A stretch of 64,000 bases of DNA from the NCBI GenBank assembly GCA_965215055.1, contig OZ244046.1:434001-498000 (forward strand), given 5' to 3'. Below the pieces are notes generated by a model that saw nothing but the letters and a program-made list of their open reading frames with translations, searched no databases and was not told where the DNA came from. The stretch is from G965215055 sp965215055 (GTDB lineage Bacteria > Pseudomonadota > Gammaproteobacteria > UBA4575). Positions 1-8,746 of this stretch are shown here, one piece after another (within the stretch, counting starts at the first letter, position 1; each line of letters opens with the position of its first letter). The translations under genes were made by a program, and so were the position numbers.

Positions 1-123
1 GTTCACGTAGCGATACATGAGATTCTCATAGCTGCTGATAATAGCCCTTTTGCTATTGGCAATAAAGAACGAAAACATTTCAATACCGGATTGAATCGTC
101 TTGTGCAGATACCGATATCTTGA

Positions 124-200
124 TGGCGCGCCCGGAGAGATTCGAACTCCCGACCTCGTGGTTCGTAGCCACGCACTCTATCCAACTGAGCTACGGGCGC
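124..200 (-). tRNA. tRNA-Arg (anticodon ACG), CCA encoded
   Basis: On the minus strand the sequence folds as a full cloverleaf. A 7-bp acceptor stem begins GCGCCCG, the D arm contains AGCTCAGTTGG, the anticodon loop is CTACGAA (anticodon ACG) on a CGTGG/CCACG stem, and the T arm contains GTTCGAATC. The discriminator G and a genome-encoded CCA follow. It is transcribed divergently from the tRNA-Ser gene 91 bases away. Confidence 0.96.
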
Positions 201-291
201 ACTGACTGTATGGAAAGTGGTGATTATAACTAAAAACTTCCAATCAAATTATCTCTATAGCAGCTTATCCGCTATACTTTCACTCTGTCCG

Positions 292-384
<93 letters not shown>

Positions 385-419
385 CTAGTATCAGCGATTT
401 TCCGTATAAACATATTTTT

Positions 420-1055
420 CTATAGCGACAAAGGACCGAGATTATTAGCTGAAATCGGTACAGTGCCAAGCTCTACAAGGTGGGCATTATCTGTTGAATC
501 CAAGGTAAAGACCTGCTTGCCTCGGGCTAGCGCACCTTTACACAGCTTCTCGGTTTTGCTACCCGATTCAGCGTAAGCAATGAGGATGCGATCAGCAAGC
601 GCTGCGACGTAAGTGTTGCGTCTAGCCGCTATAGTTATCGTTGGGCGATGGATGTTATCATCGAAAAAGGACAAGATTAGCAAGTGCCCGTCAGAGAGTA
701 GTTTCTTCCAGCCCTTCGGGACCCGCATTTTACCAAGCCCTCGCGCTGGACAGAAGACTACTGGCATTGTACCCCTCAGCAGCAGGTCCAGGAACTCTTT
801 CTCCATCGGCGATTGGAACCCGCCAATGAGCGTCATATCTGACTCTCGAAGGGCTCGCGCAAGATCGTAAGTTCTGAGGATGGTATCGCCAGGAACATGA
901 ACAGAGCAAAAAAAGCCCGTCAGCGTTCCTTCGAGCAGGCTGAGGTCGCCGCGCGCTGTAACTGCAGATGGATGACCATTATCAGAACAACGCCGCAACA
1001 CTGCCGGGTAATCAGAAACCCCTGGCCTTAAAAGCATTTGGTGCTCAGATGCCAT
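420..1055 (-). CDS. Standalone DprA/Smf-like Rossmann-fold protein
   Basis: This 211-residue protein resembles the central fold of DprA (DNA-processing protein A, the RecA loader of natural transformation). It has a DprA-like YPAVLRR start region, an ARGDLSLL segment near residues 34-41, and the characteristic ARRNTYVAALAD...AYAESGSKTEKL...GKQVFTLD stretch in the second half. It lacks the extra N- and C-terminal domains of a typical transformation DprA of 300 or more residues. It is the last gene of a same-strand cassette with a helicase, a methyltransferase and a membrane protein, which suggests a defence role rather than competence. An in-frame TGA directly precedes the ATG, so the N-terminus is fixed at or downstream of that ATG. 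The family assignment is from motif reading; the function is inferred. Confidence 0.72.
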   Translation of the reverse strand: MASEHQMLLRPGVSDYPAVLRRCSDNGHPSAVTARGDLSLLEGTLTGFFCSVHVPGDTILRTYDLARALRESDMTLIGGFQSPMEKEFLDLLLRGTMPVVFCPARGLGKMRVPKGWKKLLSDGHLLILSFFDDNIHRPTITIAARRNTYVAALADRILIAYAESGSKTEKLCKGALARGKQVFTLDSTDNAHLVELGTVPISANNLGPLSL

Positions 1056-1231
1056 TCATAGCGCCGATATAGAACTCATGCTTCGCGTGAATTCGCAGGA
1101 ATTGCAGTATCCCAAGTGAATAGGCTCATGCGCAGACGTGTGACTCTTAGCTTTGATGAGCATGTGCGAAACCTTAGTGGCATCGCTATTTCAGACCTTT
1201 TCTTGTCATCCTGTCAGTTTTCTTTCTCGGG

Positions 1232-1684
1232 TCAGGGCTGTACTGTTTCCTTTATGCTTTCTACTTTTGTTACTGGGTATCCCATCCCTTGCATGATTAT
1301 TTTTCTTTCGTCTGCCAAAATTTGTAAAAACCCAATACCCACCCCTAAGGCCAATCCCATTATGGCCCATGCTCTGAAGTAATTCGTATCTTTTGCCTTA
1401 CGTGTTAAGTTTACGCTCATTAGTGCCCACATGACTCCAATCAGCAAAAGCATCCCCTTCACGATTCCTATCAATAACCCTGTCATTTGTAGTGGCGCTA
1501 TTGAGTATATGATTGTCATAGCTACTGCGATTGCTACACACACCACTATCATTTTTGTAATTTTTGCGTTCTGCCAAATCAACTTGCATACTGTCGTTAA
1601 CAATCCCCCTATGAATAGGACGATAAGTCCATGGAGGATCGCCCTTACTCCTTCAGGGTCGAATAGACTTTTGAGTTCTGCCAT
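1232..1684 (-). CDS. Small membrane protein, four predicted helices, unknown family
   Basis: The protein has 150 residues and about four hydrophobic helices, near residues 15-35, 43-63, 68-92 and 105-123. A short soluble tail ends in ESIKETVQP. I do not recognise the family. The ATG is preceded by GGAGAAATAA, a good ribosome-binding site. It lies between the methyltransferase and the DprA-like gene on the same strand and is probably co-transcribed with them. By analogy with other defence cassettes it could be a membrane effector, but no motif shows this. It has no signal peptide and no recognisable catalytic residues. Confidence 0.6.
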   Translation of the reverse strand: MAELKSLFDPEGVRAILHGLIVLFIGGLLTTVCKLIWQNAKITKMIVVCVAIAVAMTIIYSIAPLQMTGLLIGIVKGMLLLIGVMWALMSVNLTRKAKDTNYFRAWAIMGLALGVGIGFLQILADERKIIMQGMGYPVTKVESIKETVQP

Positions 1685-1765
1685 TTATTTCTCCAGATTA
1701 GAATTAGGTAATATATCCCTTCCCTTCTCATCCCGCTTGATAATCGTCTTGAACTCATACCCCAT
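1685..1765 (-). CDS. Possible 26-residue leader ORF upstream of the membrane protein
   Basis: A short frame starting at the ATG at 1765-1763 ends in TAA immediately before the ATG of the membrane protein (TAAATG), and the membrane protein's GGAG site lies inside it. The arrangement suggests translational coupling, or the remnant of a longer gene. The frame stays open upstream of the ATG for about 11 more codons, back to a TAG just after the methyltransferase stop. There is no clear ribosome-binding site for the ATG itself, so expression is doubtful. Confidence 0.25.
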   Translation of the reverse strand: MGYEFKTIIKRDEKGRDILPNSNLEK

Positions 1766-1808
1766 TGGCAGACAGACTAGAGTATAAAACCGGGTACCCT
1801 AGTCGCAC

Positions 1809-4535
1809 TCACGCATTGCTTTCTATTGCTTCTAGCCCCATGCGGTACTTGATGTCGTAGTTAATGATGAAGTCCAGTTCCTCATCTGTAAAGCCGTAGT
1901 GCTTCGCCAACACACAGTCGATTTTGTCAACGATAGGCTTTGAGGGCTTCTGGTCAAATTCATCGTAGATGACCTTTCCTGTCGTTTTGTAGCAGGTTTC
2001 CTTGCGTTTTTTGTGATGTTTGAAACTCGTCATTAACTGGGTAGACAACTCCTCGAGCTGGGCTTTCATGTTTCCAGATATCTGATCGAGCCCAAGAGGA
2101 AAGCTCTCGATTTCCCGCAGATTCAAGTGGCGACAGTCAGACAGAATCAAAAACCACCAGTAAAACAGTGAACTGTTCAGTACCGCAACTACCGTCGCCG
2201 CATCTGTCTTTGTCGCTAAGGTCAAAACTTTGACTTGAGTAGAAATCTGCTCTCCGTCCCGTTCGTTTGAAAAGTACGGCACGAAGTCCATCGCGCGGGT
2301 CCAATACTGGGGTGCGTTATGGTAGTAGATATGGCTGGCCCCAACTGAAAACTGACGCTTTAAGTTAGTATAACCTGCTACCCGCTGGGCCACCTTTGAG
2401 CCAATCTTATGTCCAATTTTCGGGATTGACCATTTTAGAACTTCCAAATGAGAATCGATGTCGGTGAATGCCAGCAAGTCAAACAACCATGCTCGCGCTT
2501 CCGATCGCCAACGGAAATAAGTTGTAGAGTATGTGAATCGATTATTACTCGAACCTTTTTTGGCGAGGACAATTGTTGCGCGAATATGCTGCAAGTCATC
2601 GAATAATTTGGCGGGACGATCGTCAAAGTGGGCAAACCAAATGTTTACACTCTGATCGAGACATTTGTTTCGAATTGGTGCCATCCTTTTGGTGCAAGAA
2701 ATCGATAGCTGCACGATCATTCCCATACGTCCATTATTACGCAAAATCCCGTAAGCCCGTTCGAGCACGAAGGCGTAGAGATTACCGCAACTCTGTGACT
2801 CACATCCCATAATTTTATAGTCATCCTTTACCTTTTGATATTCGACATATGGTGGATTCCCAATAATCACATCGAACCCATCGCTTTGCATGACACCGTA
2901 GAATTCAACGAACCAATGGAAAGATTGGTGACTGTCATGCCATTGCTTGTATGTTTTCTCGTCGTCAGGCTCGACACCGTATTCTTCAGCCAAGTACCAA
3001 TTCAACTTCCACCGTAACTCATCAAGTCGCTTTCGCAGTTCTACCTTTGCCCTGGTAAATTTACTGGCGTCCATGCCGTGTTTGGTCTGCATCTCTTGGA
3101 ACCGACGAAAGGCTCGGTCAGCTATTTCGGCGCGTTCTTCGATATCAGGAAGGGATTGTTCTTTGATCCAATCGCCAGCCACTGCTCGTTGAGCCTCTTT
3201 CAGTGAGGCGAAACCAACAAGTGTGTTGCCTGCCCGGACGTTGAAATCAATGTCTGGCAGCGGTTCGATCTCGTCGTAGTGTTCCAATTGAGCGACCAAC
3301 TTTAGGAACAGACGAAGTTTGCAGATTTCCACAGCTTCTTCCATGATATCCACGCCGTAGAGATTGTTGACGACAATAGACTTGAGAGTGAAGTAGCTTT
3401 CGCTGGCGTGTTGAGCGACCTGTTCCAGCACTTTGCGAAAGTCGCTCAGCTTCTCTGGACGATGCTCACGCCCGGAGCGTTCCAGGTCGTCAGAGAAACC
3501 GCGCATGGCTTCAAGGCAAGCGACGTACATTGGCTCCAGAATGTTGAGGGCCGCAAACAGGAAAGCACCGGAACCACAGGTTGGGTCAAGGATGGAAACC
3601 TTAGTGAGTGCCTGCCAGAAGGCGCGAACCAGTTCCGGGCCTTCACTACCTGCTATAACATCTTGAGCAAATTTCTCAATGTCTAAATTATAGGTGATGA
3701 GGTCGTTGATTGACGTGACTGTGCCGCTGGCAAGTTTGACGCGAACTTCTTCATAGTGTTGGCGGCGGGTGATATGTTCGCGCCACGTCTCAGTTGGCAA
3801 GGCATAGTCGTCGGGAGCAAGCTCGTTCCATCTACTGCGTTCTGCAATATTATTCAAACCGCAGGCTATCTCGGAAGGTAGCTCGCGCTTTTCTGCGAGG
3901 TTTTCTTTGTTGTGAACATCATAAGTAATACCATGGCGAACCGCCTCATAGAAATATCGATCGGGGTCGCTCGATAAAAGCTGCCATACTCCGCCGCCAG
4001 GCTTAAAGGCTATGGAGCATGCTTTTTTCGCCTCATCAAACAGGAACGGGATGACAGTGTTTCGACTGATATAGCCGGTGATATCCTCCTTGGTGTAATA
4101 AGCCCCCATCTGCTTCTGGTTGATGTATTTCTCAAAGATGTGGCCAAGCACGTCAGGGTTGATCTCATTGTCGTTGTGAAGCGGGCGGTCATCGAGATGC
4201 CATTGGTAGGCGTCGAAGAAATCAAAGATTTGTTGGAATGCTTCATCAGGAATATGGATCTTGATGTTGTCGCGCTCCAGATCGTGTACATCGAATAAGC
4301 CACCATTAAGGTACGGGACTTGCCCAAGTAAACTCGTCAGTTCGGAGGGGCGGTCGGATTCAGGTTGGCCTAGCCCTTCGTGAAACAGCCTCAAGAGGAA
4401 CAGACGGTAAAAACTAAGAAATTTACCACTGCCTTTCTGCTGTACTACTTCGAGGCGATTGCGAAGATAGTCTGTATCACCATCGAGAAAGCCCTGCTTT
4501 TGGATGAAATAGACAAACATCATCCGATTCAGCAT
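1809..4535 (-). CDS. Catalytic part of the split adenine methyltransferase
   Basis: This 908-residue open frame begins at an ATG seven codons after the premature TGA. It holds all the recognisable catalytic parts: QMGAYYTKEDI near residue 142 (typical of N6-methylases that pair with helicases), S-adenosylmethionine motif I DPTCGSGAF at 317-325, and catalytic NPPY at 560-563. The last ~300 residues look like a target-recognition domain. Reinitiation at this ATG, 18 bases beyond the TGA, could yield a separate catalytic chain, which would need the N-terminal fragment in trans if that domain is essential. The sequence cannot show whether it is active. Confidence 0.7.
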   Translation of the reverse strand: MLNRMMFVYFIQKQGFLDGDTDYLRNRLEVVQQKGSGKFLSFYRLFLLRLFHEGLGQPESDRPSELTSLLGQVPYLNGGLFDVHDLERDNIKIHIPDEAFQQIFDFFDAYQWHLDDRPLHNDNEINPDVLGHIFEKYINQKQMGAYYTKEDITGYISRNTVIPFLFDEAKKACSIAFKPGGGVWQLLSSDPDRYFYEAVRHGITYDVHNKENLAEKRELPSEIACGLNNIAERSRWNELAPDDYALPTETWREHITRRQHYEEVRVKLASGTVTSINDLITYNLDIEKFAQDVIAGSEGPELVRAFWQALTKVSILDPTCGSGAFLFAALNILEPMYVACLEAMRGFSDDLERSGREHRPEKLSDFRKVLEQVAQHASESYFTLKSIVVNNLYGVDIMEEAVEICKLRLFLKLVAQLEHYDEIEPLPDIDFNVRAGNTLVGFASLKEAQRAVAGDWIKEQSLPDIEERAEIADRAFRRFQEMQTKHGMDASKFTRAKVELRKRLDELRWKLNWYLAEEYGVEPDDEKTYKQWHDSHQSFHWFVEFYGVMQSDGFDVIIGNPPYVEYQKVKDDYKIMGCESQSCGNLYAFVLERAYGILRNNGRMGMIVQLSISCTKRMAPIRNKCLDQSVNIWFAHFDDRPAKLFDDLQHIRATIVLAKKGSSNNRFTYSTTYFRWRSEARAWLFDLLAFTDIDSHLEVLKWSIPKIGHKIGSKVAQRVAGYTNLKRQFSVGASHIYYHNAPQYWTRAMDFVPYFSNERDGEQISTQVKVLTLATKTDAATVVAVLNSSLFYWWFLILSDCRHLNLREIESFPLGLDQISGNMKAQLEELSTQLMTSFKHHKKRKETCYKTTGKVIYDEFDQKPSKPIVDKIDCVLAKHYGFTDEELDFIINYDIKYRMGLEAIESNA

Positions 4536-4553
4536 GAGCGAGGCGTACCACTC

Positions 4554-4556
4554 TCA
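4554..4556 (-). other. In-frame premature TGA in the methyltransferase gene
   Basis: The codon sits between GAC (Asp) and GAG (Glu), with no frame change on either side. Related proteins usually have a charged residue, often Arg, just before the EWYASLMLNR segment, so CGA to TGA is the simplest origin. TGA is used as an ordinary stop elsewhere in the window, so genome-wide UGA recoding is not a good explanation. Confidence 0.8.
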
Positions 4557-5147
4557 GTCAGCGACACTTTCAATACCCTCGATGAATCCCAAAAAGACGT
4601 GATGCTCTTTCTTGAAACGTTCGTAAAATTTTTTAGTGACCTTTTCGACATCGAAGGCTGCACGCACCCGGCCCGATACATCCACGATAGTCAGATCATC
4701 TTCTTCATCCAGTGTGAAGACGATTTGCTCCAGCTTTTGGATCAACGCCTCACCCGACTGATTCCTATCCCAGTTGTGCGAGCGTAACCTGTCCGGACGC
4801 CCAGGCTCACGCTTCACCCACTGCCAATACTGGGCGCTCTTATCTTGTAAGGTGTACACAATGATGTGTTCGCGGACGCTCTTGGCAACAGCTTTCTCGA
4901 TCTTTTGGCGAGTGGAATAGTTCGGGAAGACACTGTCTGAATCTGCTACGTATTGATAGGTAACCATGCCGCGCTTGTGGGCAATGGCTTGGAGAACAAA
5001 CTTTTTGCCCTTGACCAAGACTTCTGTATCCGCGCCGCCGTGGTCCCAGCCAAGCTCCGAGATAAACAAGGACCGGAGATCGAAATTTTCTAAATATCTT
5101 CTGACTTTACTTTTATCAAAGCTTCTTAACATCTCAGCTGCCGTCAT
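4554..5147 (-). CDS. N-terminal fragment of the split adenine methyltransferase
   Basis: This frame of about 197 residues starts MTAAEML and ends ...IEGIESVAD before the TGA. It matches the N-terminus expected for large Eco57I-like methyltransferases: the FDLRSLFISELGWD segment near residue 20, AIAHKRG near residue 50, and the FYERFKKEH helix just before the catalytic half. The frame is open as far as 5228, but the start at 5147, overlapping the helicase end, fits operon spacing better. I cannot tell whether this domain ever had nuclease activity. Confidence 0.5.
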   Translation of the reverse strand: MTAAEMLRSFDKSKVRRYLENFDLRSLFISELGWDHGGADTEVLVKGKKFVLQAIAHKRGMVTYQYVADSDSVFPNYSTRQKIEKAVAKSVREHIIVYTLQDKSAQYWQWVKREPGRPDRLRSHNWDRNQSGEALIQKLEQIVFTLDEEDDLTIVDVSGRVRAAFDVEKVTKKFYERFKKEHHVFLGFIEGIESVAD

Positions 5148-8100
5148 GCCCGACAAGACCCATTGAGCAAATGATACTCGTTTCCTGACGTTCGTCTTCT
5201 TCATGCACGAGGCAAAGCCGATCTTCATCTCTCAGCGTGTTAACCAATTCTGCAAGAGTTTCATCAGAGATACCGCTGCGCAATTGACGGTTCAGTGTAT
5301 CTACTGCGGTCTGACGTAGGGGATACCGATAGATGTCATCAATAGCACGCCGCAGTGGCTCAGTATCGAAAAGCGTGCCCTTGACGCTTTCAGCATGGTT
5401 TTTGAGCCGCTCATAGGTGCGGAACCGAGCGCTCGAGGGTCGGCCAAGTTGACCACCCACTTGTTTTTCCTCGCGAGCAATATGCTTCGCGGCTTTGCTT
5501 ACCAAATCGTGATGTGCCTCATGGCGTGAAACGGCCGGCGTATCGGGCAAGCACTCTGCAGCTTGAAGGATATCAAACTGGCTCTCGGTCACGTTGCTGC
5601 CGTCATGGTCAACCCAGGTCAGTGCATCGTATCCCTGGGCGGTACGCATATACACAAGTGCTCCCTTAGGCTGATCTGGCTTTTCATGCCAAACTTTGGA
5701 GGAGTACACCACAGATGGCAAGCTTTCTACTTTCCTTTTAAGCGATGGGTCAGCTTCCGTTGCGTTTCGCCAGATTTGATAGGCATGGGAGGACAGATCA
5801 ACGTCTATATCATCGTCATTGTCGAGAATCCCAGCTTTTTCGTTGTACAGGTCGAGAACAGCCTGCTTGCCCTCATTCTCGAAGAAGGCCTCATCGGTTC
5901 CGACCACTTCGGCATTTTGGTGGAGGCGTTTTCGCACGCGGGTTCGAAGCTGAATCAGGCGTTCGATTCCCTCAGCCGGAAGAAAGGAATAACATAGAAT
6001 ATCATGCGCTTGTTGACCAATGCGGTCTACGCGACCAGCCCGTTGAATCAGGCGGATAATGGCCCACGGCAGGTCATAATTCACGACAATGGCGCAGTCT
6101 TGGAGATTCTGACCTTCGCTGAGTACATCAGTAGCGATCAGGACACGGAGTTCATCATCGCTCGTGACAGAGTTTTTTCTCTCATTGCTTACCGGGCTAA
6201 ATTGCCAAGCAAGTCGTGTAGGATCAGCCGTGTCCCCAGTTACCGCCTCTATCCGCGATACACCAAGTGCCTTAAGCTTTCTTGACAAATAGCGCACCGT
6301 GTCGGCGAACTGGGTAAAAACCAGAATTTTACGGTCAGGATGCACGTCCATAATCAGATTTTCCAATGCTTGGAGTTTTGCATCCTCGTCTGCTTGCCAC
6401 TCGCCGAATTGAACCAGAAGTTCGCGTAGCACCCTAGCGTCAGCCATAAGGTCTTTACGAAGGGCTTCAACAAAGTGATGTGAAGGCAGCCAGCGAAATC
6501 GTTTCTTATATTTACCGACAAAAAGTGCGTAAACTTCAGCAGCGCGCGTGCAAAAATCTTCGTCAGTTTTTAGCGTAGTAGCCTCTCCAGGCCTCTCATT
6601 TCCTTCGTTATCCTCTGTATCAAAGACGTCACCGATGGCATTCTCAGCATCTTCATCAAAGGTATGCGGATTCAGAAGCCCTATATCTGTTGCTCCGATC
6701 GGAAGCGGCAGTTGATTTTCTATCGCATGTAAAAAAATGAAGTTTCTGAGAACGTGGCGTTCAACCGACAACAGGAAAGCATGACCGCTGCTCTCCAAGC
6801 GTTTCAACAGGTTAGTCCGGCAGAAGCCCATGAGGCGCTTGCCGGCACGTGACAAATCGGCCAAAACCTTCTCTTCGGTTTGTGTTGGTAGAGTATGCGG
6901 CACCTGCATGACGTAGTTGCCGAGACCATAGCGCGGGAGCTCCAAGCCGTTTATAGCATCAACTACGTTGTCCGCAAATAGTCGAGCGTACTGATCATCA
7001 ATGTCAAATCGAATTGTTTTCGGTACCCGTGTCGGGAAATAGGAAGGCGTGCCATCCGCAAATGCCAGGTATTTACGTCCATTAGCTGGGTCAGTGATAG
7101 CATAGTTGCCTTGAATGAAGCTGCGCGTTCGGCGAACAAGATACAGGCGCATCAATTCCCTCCAGTCGTCGACGTGATCAGATTTCTCAAACGCTGCCAA
7201 AGAGCGGACGAGAGCTTGATGGCGGCGGATGAATTCGGTTTCGCCGATCTTATTCAGCAGGCGTTCAGGCCGAACCCCCAAGTCTTCATCTTCGGGCACG
7301 AATAAGCGGAGTTGACTGGAAAGGTCCAGGTACGTCTTGTTATAGGGCGTCGCCGACAGCAGAATGCATTTGCTGTCGTTTTCCCGGATGTACTCCTGGA
7401 TAGCCCGATATCGCTTACCTTCACGATTCCTCAAGTTGTGGCTTTCATCGATCAGCACCAAGCGATAACGGCGCATGTCAGGAAGCTCGCTGATTGTGCG
7501 GCTGATTGACAAGACACGGGCGCGCATGCGATATTGCTCTTTGTAATCTTCCCACATTGGAACCAGATTCTTGGGACAGATGATCAATGTTTCCAAGCTG
7601 TGGTCGTCCTCGAATACGCGCGCCAAGGCAGTAGCCATGAGGGTTTTGCCTAAACCAACCACATCTCCGATAATAACGCCGCCACGCTTGTTCAGATGGT
7701 GCGCGGCGATCTTGACAGCGGCCACTTGAAAATCTAGGAGTCTGTTCTCAAAGTCTTTTGGGATACGAAATTTCGTCAACCCTGCTCGCGCTTCCTGTGA
7801 CAAATGGTAGGCAATCTTGATGTAGATGTGATACGGTGGGATTGGTTCCTCGCGTGCCCAGCTCTGGTCGATAATTTGGGCCAACTCTTCTGAAATATCA
7901 ACGCACCAGCGATCATTCCACCTGTCTTCGAACCACTGCGCGAGCTTCTGGCAGGCATCGTGATCTAGCACGTCAACGTTCAACTCACCTTGGCAGGAAA
8001 GGCCAGACTGGGTGAGATTACTGCTTCCCAGATATCCAGTCGATGGATTGATAGGGTCTGCCCGGAATAGCAGATATAACTTGGCATGAAGTGTATGCTT

Positions 8101-8502
8101 GAGGAAAAGCTTGACCACAACCTTTTTCCTCTTGATCTGCTTCGCTAACCTCCGTAGACCTGCCTCATCCTCGTTGGTGGGCGCACCAATTGTCAATTGT
8201 TCTCGGAACTCTTCCGCTAACTTAGTTTTTAGCCGCAATACTGCTTGGTTGTCCAGTTGTTTTTCGCTCGCTGAAAAACTCCTCTCAATGCGGAGATCTT
8301 CTTGAGGCAATCTTTGCATACCAACCAGAAGGCGACAGCAGTGACCGTCTCCACCCGCCCATTTTTCGACGTGTTGATCAATTGAGCGCCAGCCACGCAG
8401 ATTGAAATATCCCACACAGAAGTCCGCACGCTCGGAAACTTTCATAGCTTCGCTCAGCGCCGGGAGAAAATGCTGCTCAATGTTGTCAAAAATGCGGGGC
8501 AT
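5134..8502 (-). CDS. PLD-domain SNF2-family helicase (defence-type)
   Basis: This 1,122-residue protein joins a phospholipase D-like domain (H139-x-K141 and GSSNLT at 159-164) to a superfamily 2 SNF2-type ATPase. Walker A is GDVVGLGKT at 279-287, motif II is DESH at 352-355, motif III is SATP at 383-386, and the C-terminal lobe has VFTQFAD, ATDVLSEGQNLQ and QRAGRVDRIGQ. Only one HxK is seen, so a PLD active site would need a dimer. It is the first gene of the cassette and overlaps the methyltransferase start. SNF2 helicase plus adenine methylase recalls DISARM class 1 (drmD, drmMI), but no DUF1998 (DrmB) or DrmA gene is present, so I do not call it DISARM. Confidence 0.9.
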   Translation of the reverse strand: MPRIFDNIEQHFLPALSEAMKVSERADFCVGYFNLRGWRSIDQHVEKWAGGDGHCCRLLVGMQRLPQEDLRIERSFSASEKQLDNQAVLRLKTKLAEEFREQLTIGAPTNEDEAGLRRLAKQIKRKKVVVKLFLKHTLHAKLYLLFRADPINPSTGYLGSSNLTQSGLSCQGELNVDVLDHDACQKLAQWFEDRWNDRWCVDISEELAQIIDQSWAREEPIPPYHIYIKIAYHLSQEARAGLTKFRIPKDFENRLLDFQVAAVKIAAHHLNKRGGVIIGDVVGLGKTLMATALARVFEDDHSLETLIICPKNLVPMWEDYKEQYRMRARVLSISRTISELPDMRRYRLVLIDESHNLRNREGKRYRAIQEYIRENDSKCILLSATPYNKTYLDLSSQLRLFVPEDEDLGVRPERLLNKIGETEFIRRHQALVRSLAAFEKSDHVDDWRELMRLYLVRRTRSFIQGNYAITDPANGRKYLAFADGTPSYFPTRVPKTIRFDIDDQYARLFADNVVDAINGLELPRYGLGNYVMQVPHTLPTQTEEKVLADLSRAGKRLMGFCRTNLLKRLESSGHAFLLSVERHVLRNFIFLHAIENQLPLPIGATDIGLLNPHTFDEDAENAIGDVFDTEDNEGNERPGEATTLKTDEDFCTRAAEVYALFVGKYKKRFRWLPSHHFVEALRKDLMADARVLRELLVQFGEWQADEDAKLQALENLIMDVHPDRKILVFTQFADTVRYLSRKLKALGVSRIEAVTGDTADPTRLAWQFSPVSNERKNSVTSDDELRVLIATDVLSEGQNLQDCAIVVNYDLPWAIIRLIQRAGRVDRIGQQAHDILCYSFLPAEGIERLIQLRTRVRKRLHQNAEVVGTDEAFFENEGKQAVLDLYNEKAGILDNDDDIDVDLSSHAYQIWRNATEADPSLKRKVESLPSVVYSSKVWHEKPDQPKGALVYMRTAQGYDALTWVDHDGSNVTESQFDILQAAECLPDTPAVSRHEAHHDLVSKAAKHIAREEKQVGGQLGRPSSARFRTYERLKNHAESVKGTLFDTEPLRRAIDDIYRYPLRQTAVDTLNRQLRSGISDETLAELVNTLRDEDRLCLVHEEDERQETSIICSMGLVGHDGS

Positions 8503-8557
8503 AGGTCAAACTCTATTCTCAAAGACGGAGAAACACCCCGCTTTAAACCAAGGACAT

Positions 8558-8585
8558 ACTATAAAAGTTAAACCGGATACCTCAA
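8558..8585 (-). promoter_or_regulatory. Candidate sigma70 promoter of the helicase cassette
   Basis: On the minus strand TTGAGG (8585-8580) and TATAGT (8563-8558) are separated by 16 bases, giving a leader of about 50 bases to the helicase ATG at 8502. The match is by eye. Confidence 0.45.
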
Positions 8586-8664
8586 CATAGTAGTGTTATA
8601 TTATGCGGTACATTCAATAACTAACTCTAACTAGGTTGGTCCGTGAGCGAGTAATACACACTCT

Positions 8665-8693
8665 TTTGCCTTCGCCATCAGAGTATATATAAA
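8665..8693 (+). promoter_or_regulatory. Weak candidate promoter of the M48 peptidase gene
   Basis: A TATAAA box (8688-8693) inside a TATATATAAAAT stretch has TTTGCC 17 bases upstream. The -10 is good and the -35 poor. It lies 53 bases before the chosen ATG at 8747. Confidence 0.3.
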
Positions 8694-8746
8694 ATGGCAA
8701 CTTGCAATGCAACATATTAAAGATCAAAGAGGCAGGACGATACGAT

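Larger units (their letters stand above)
1809..5147 (-). pseudogene. Eco57I-type N6-adenine DNA methyltransferase, interrupted by in-frame TGA
   Basis: Read as one frame, this is a roughly 1,111-residue adenine methyltransferase of the large Eco57I/type IIG-like class. An N-terminal ~200-residue domain is followed by a helical EWYASLMLNRMMFVYF segment, motif I DPTCGSGAF, motif IV NPPY and a C-terminal target-recognition region. The frame stays the same throughout, but codon 4556-4554 is TGA, between SVAD and EWYASLM. A CGA arginine codon there would restore the frame by one transition. The chosen start (5147) overlaps the helicase stop by 14 bases, as expected for coupled genes. It is either a pseudogene or a gene expressed in two pieces. 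Confidence 0.75.

Noticed and set aside
1056..1231. Short frame ending just upstream of the DprA-like gene (about 34 codons)
   Set aside because: No ribosome-binding site and no protein features; probably intergenic or decayed sequence.
4554..4556. TGA read as a recoded sense codon (tryptophan or selenocysteine)
   Set aside because: TGA ends several intact genes here (helicase, tmk, sucB), no selenocysteine hairpin is evident, and relatives do not have Cys or Trp at this place as far as I recall.
5134..8502. Calling the cassette DISARM
   Set aside because: No DUF1998 (DrmB), DrmA helicase or separate DrmC gene is present, and the additional genes do not fit.
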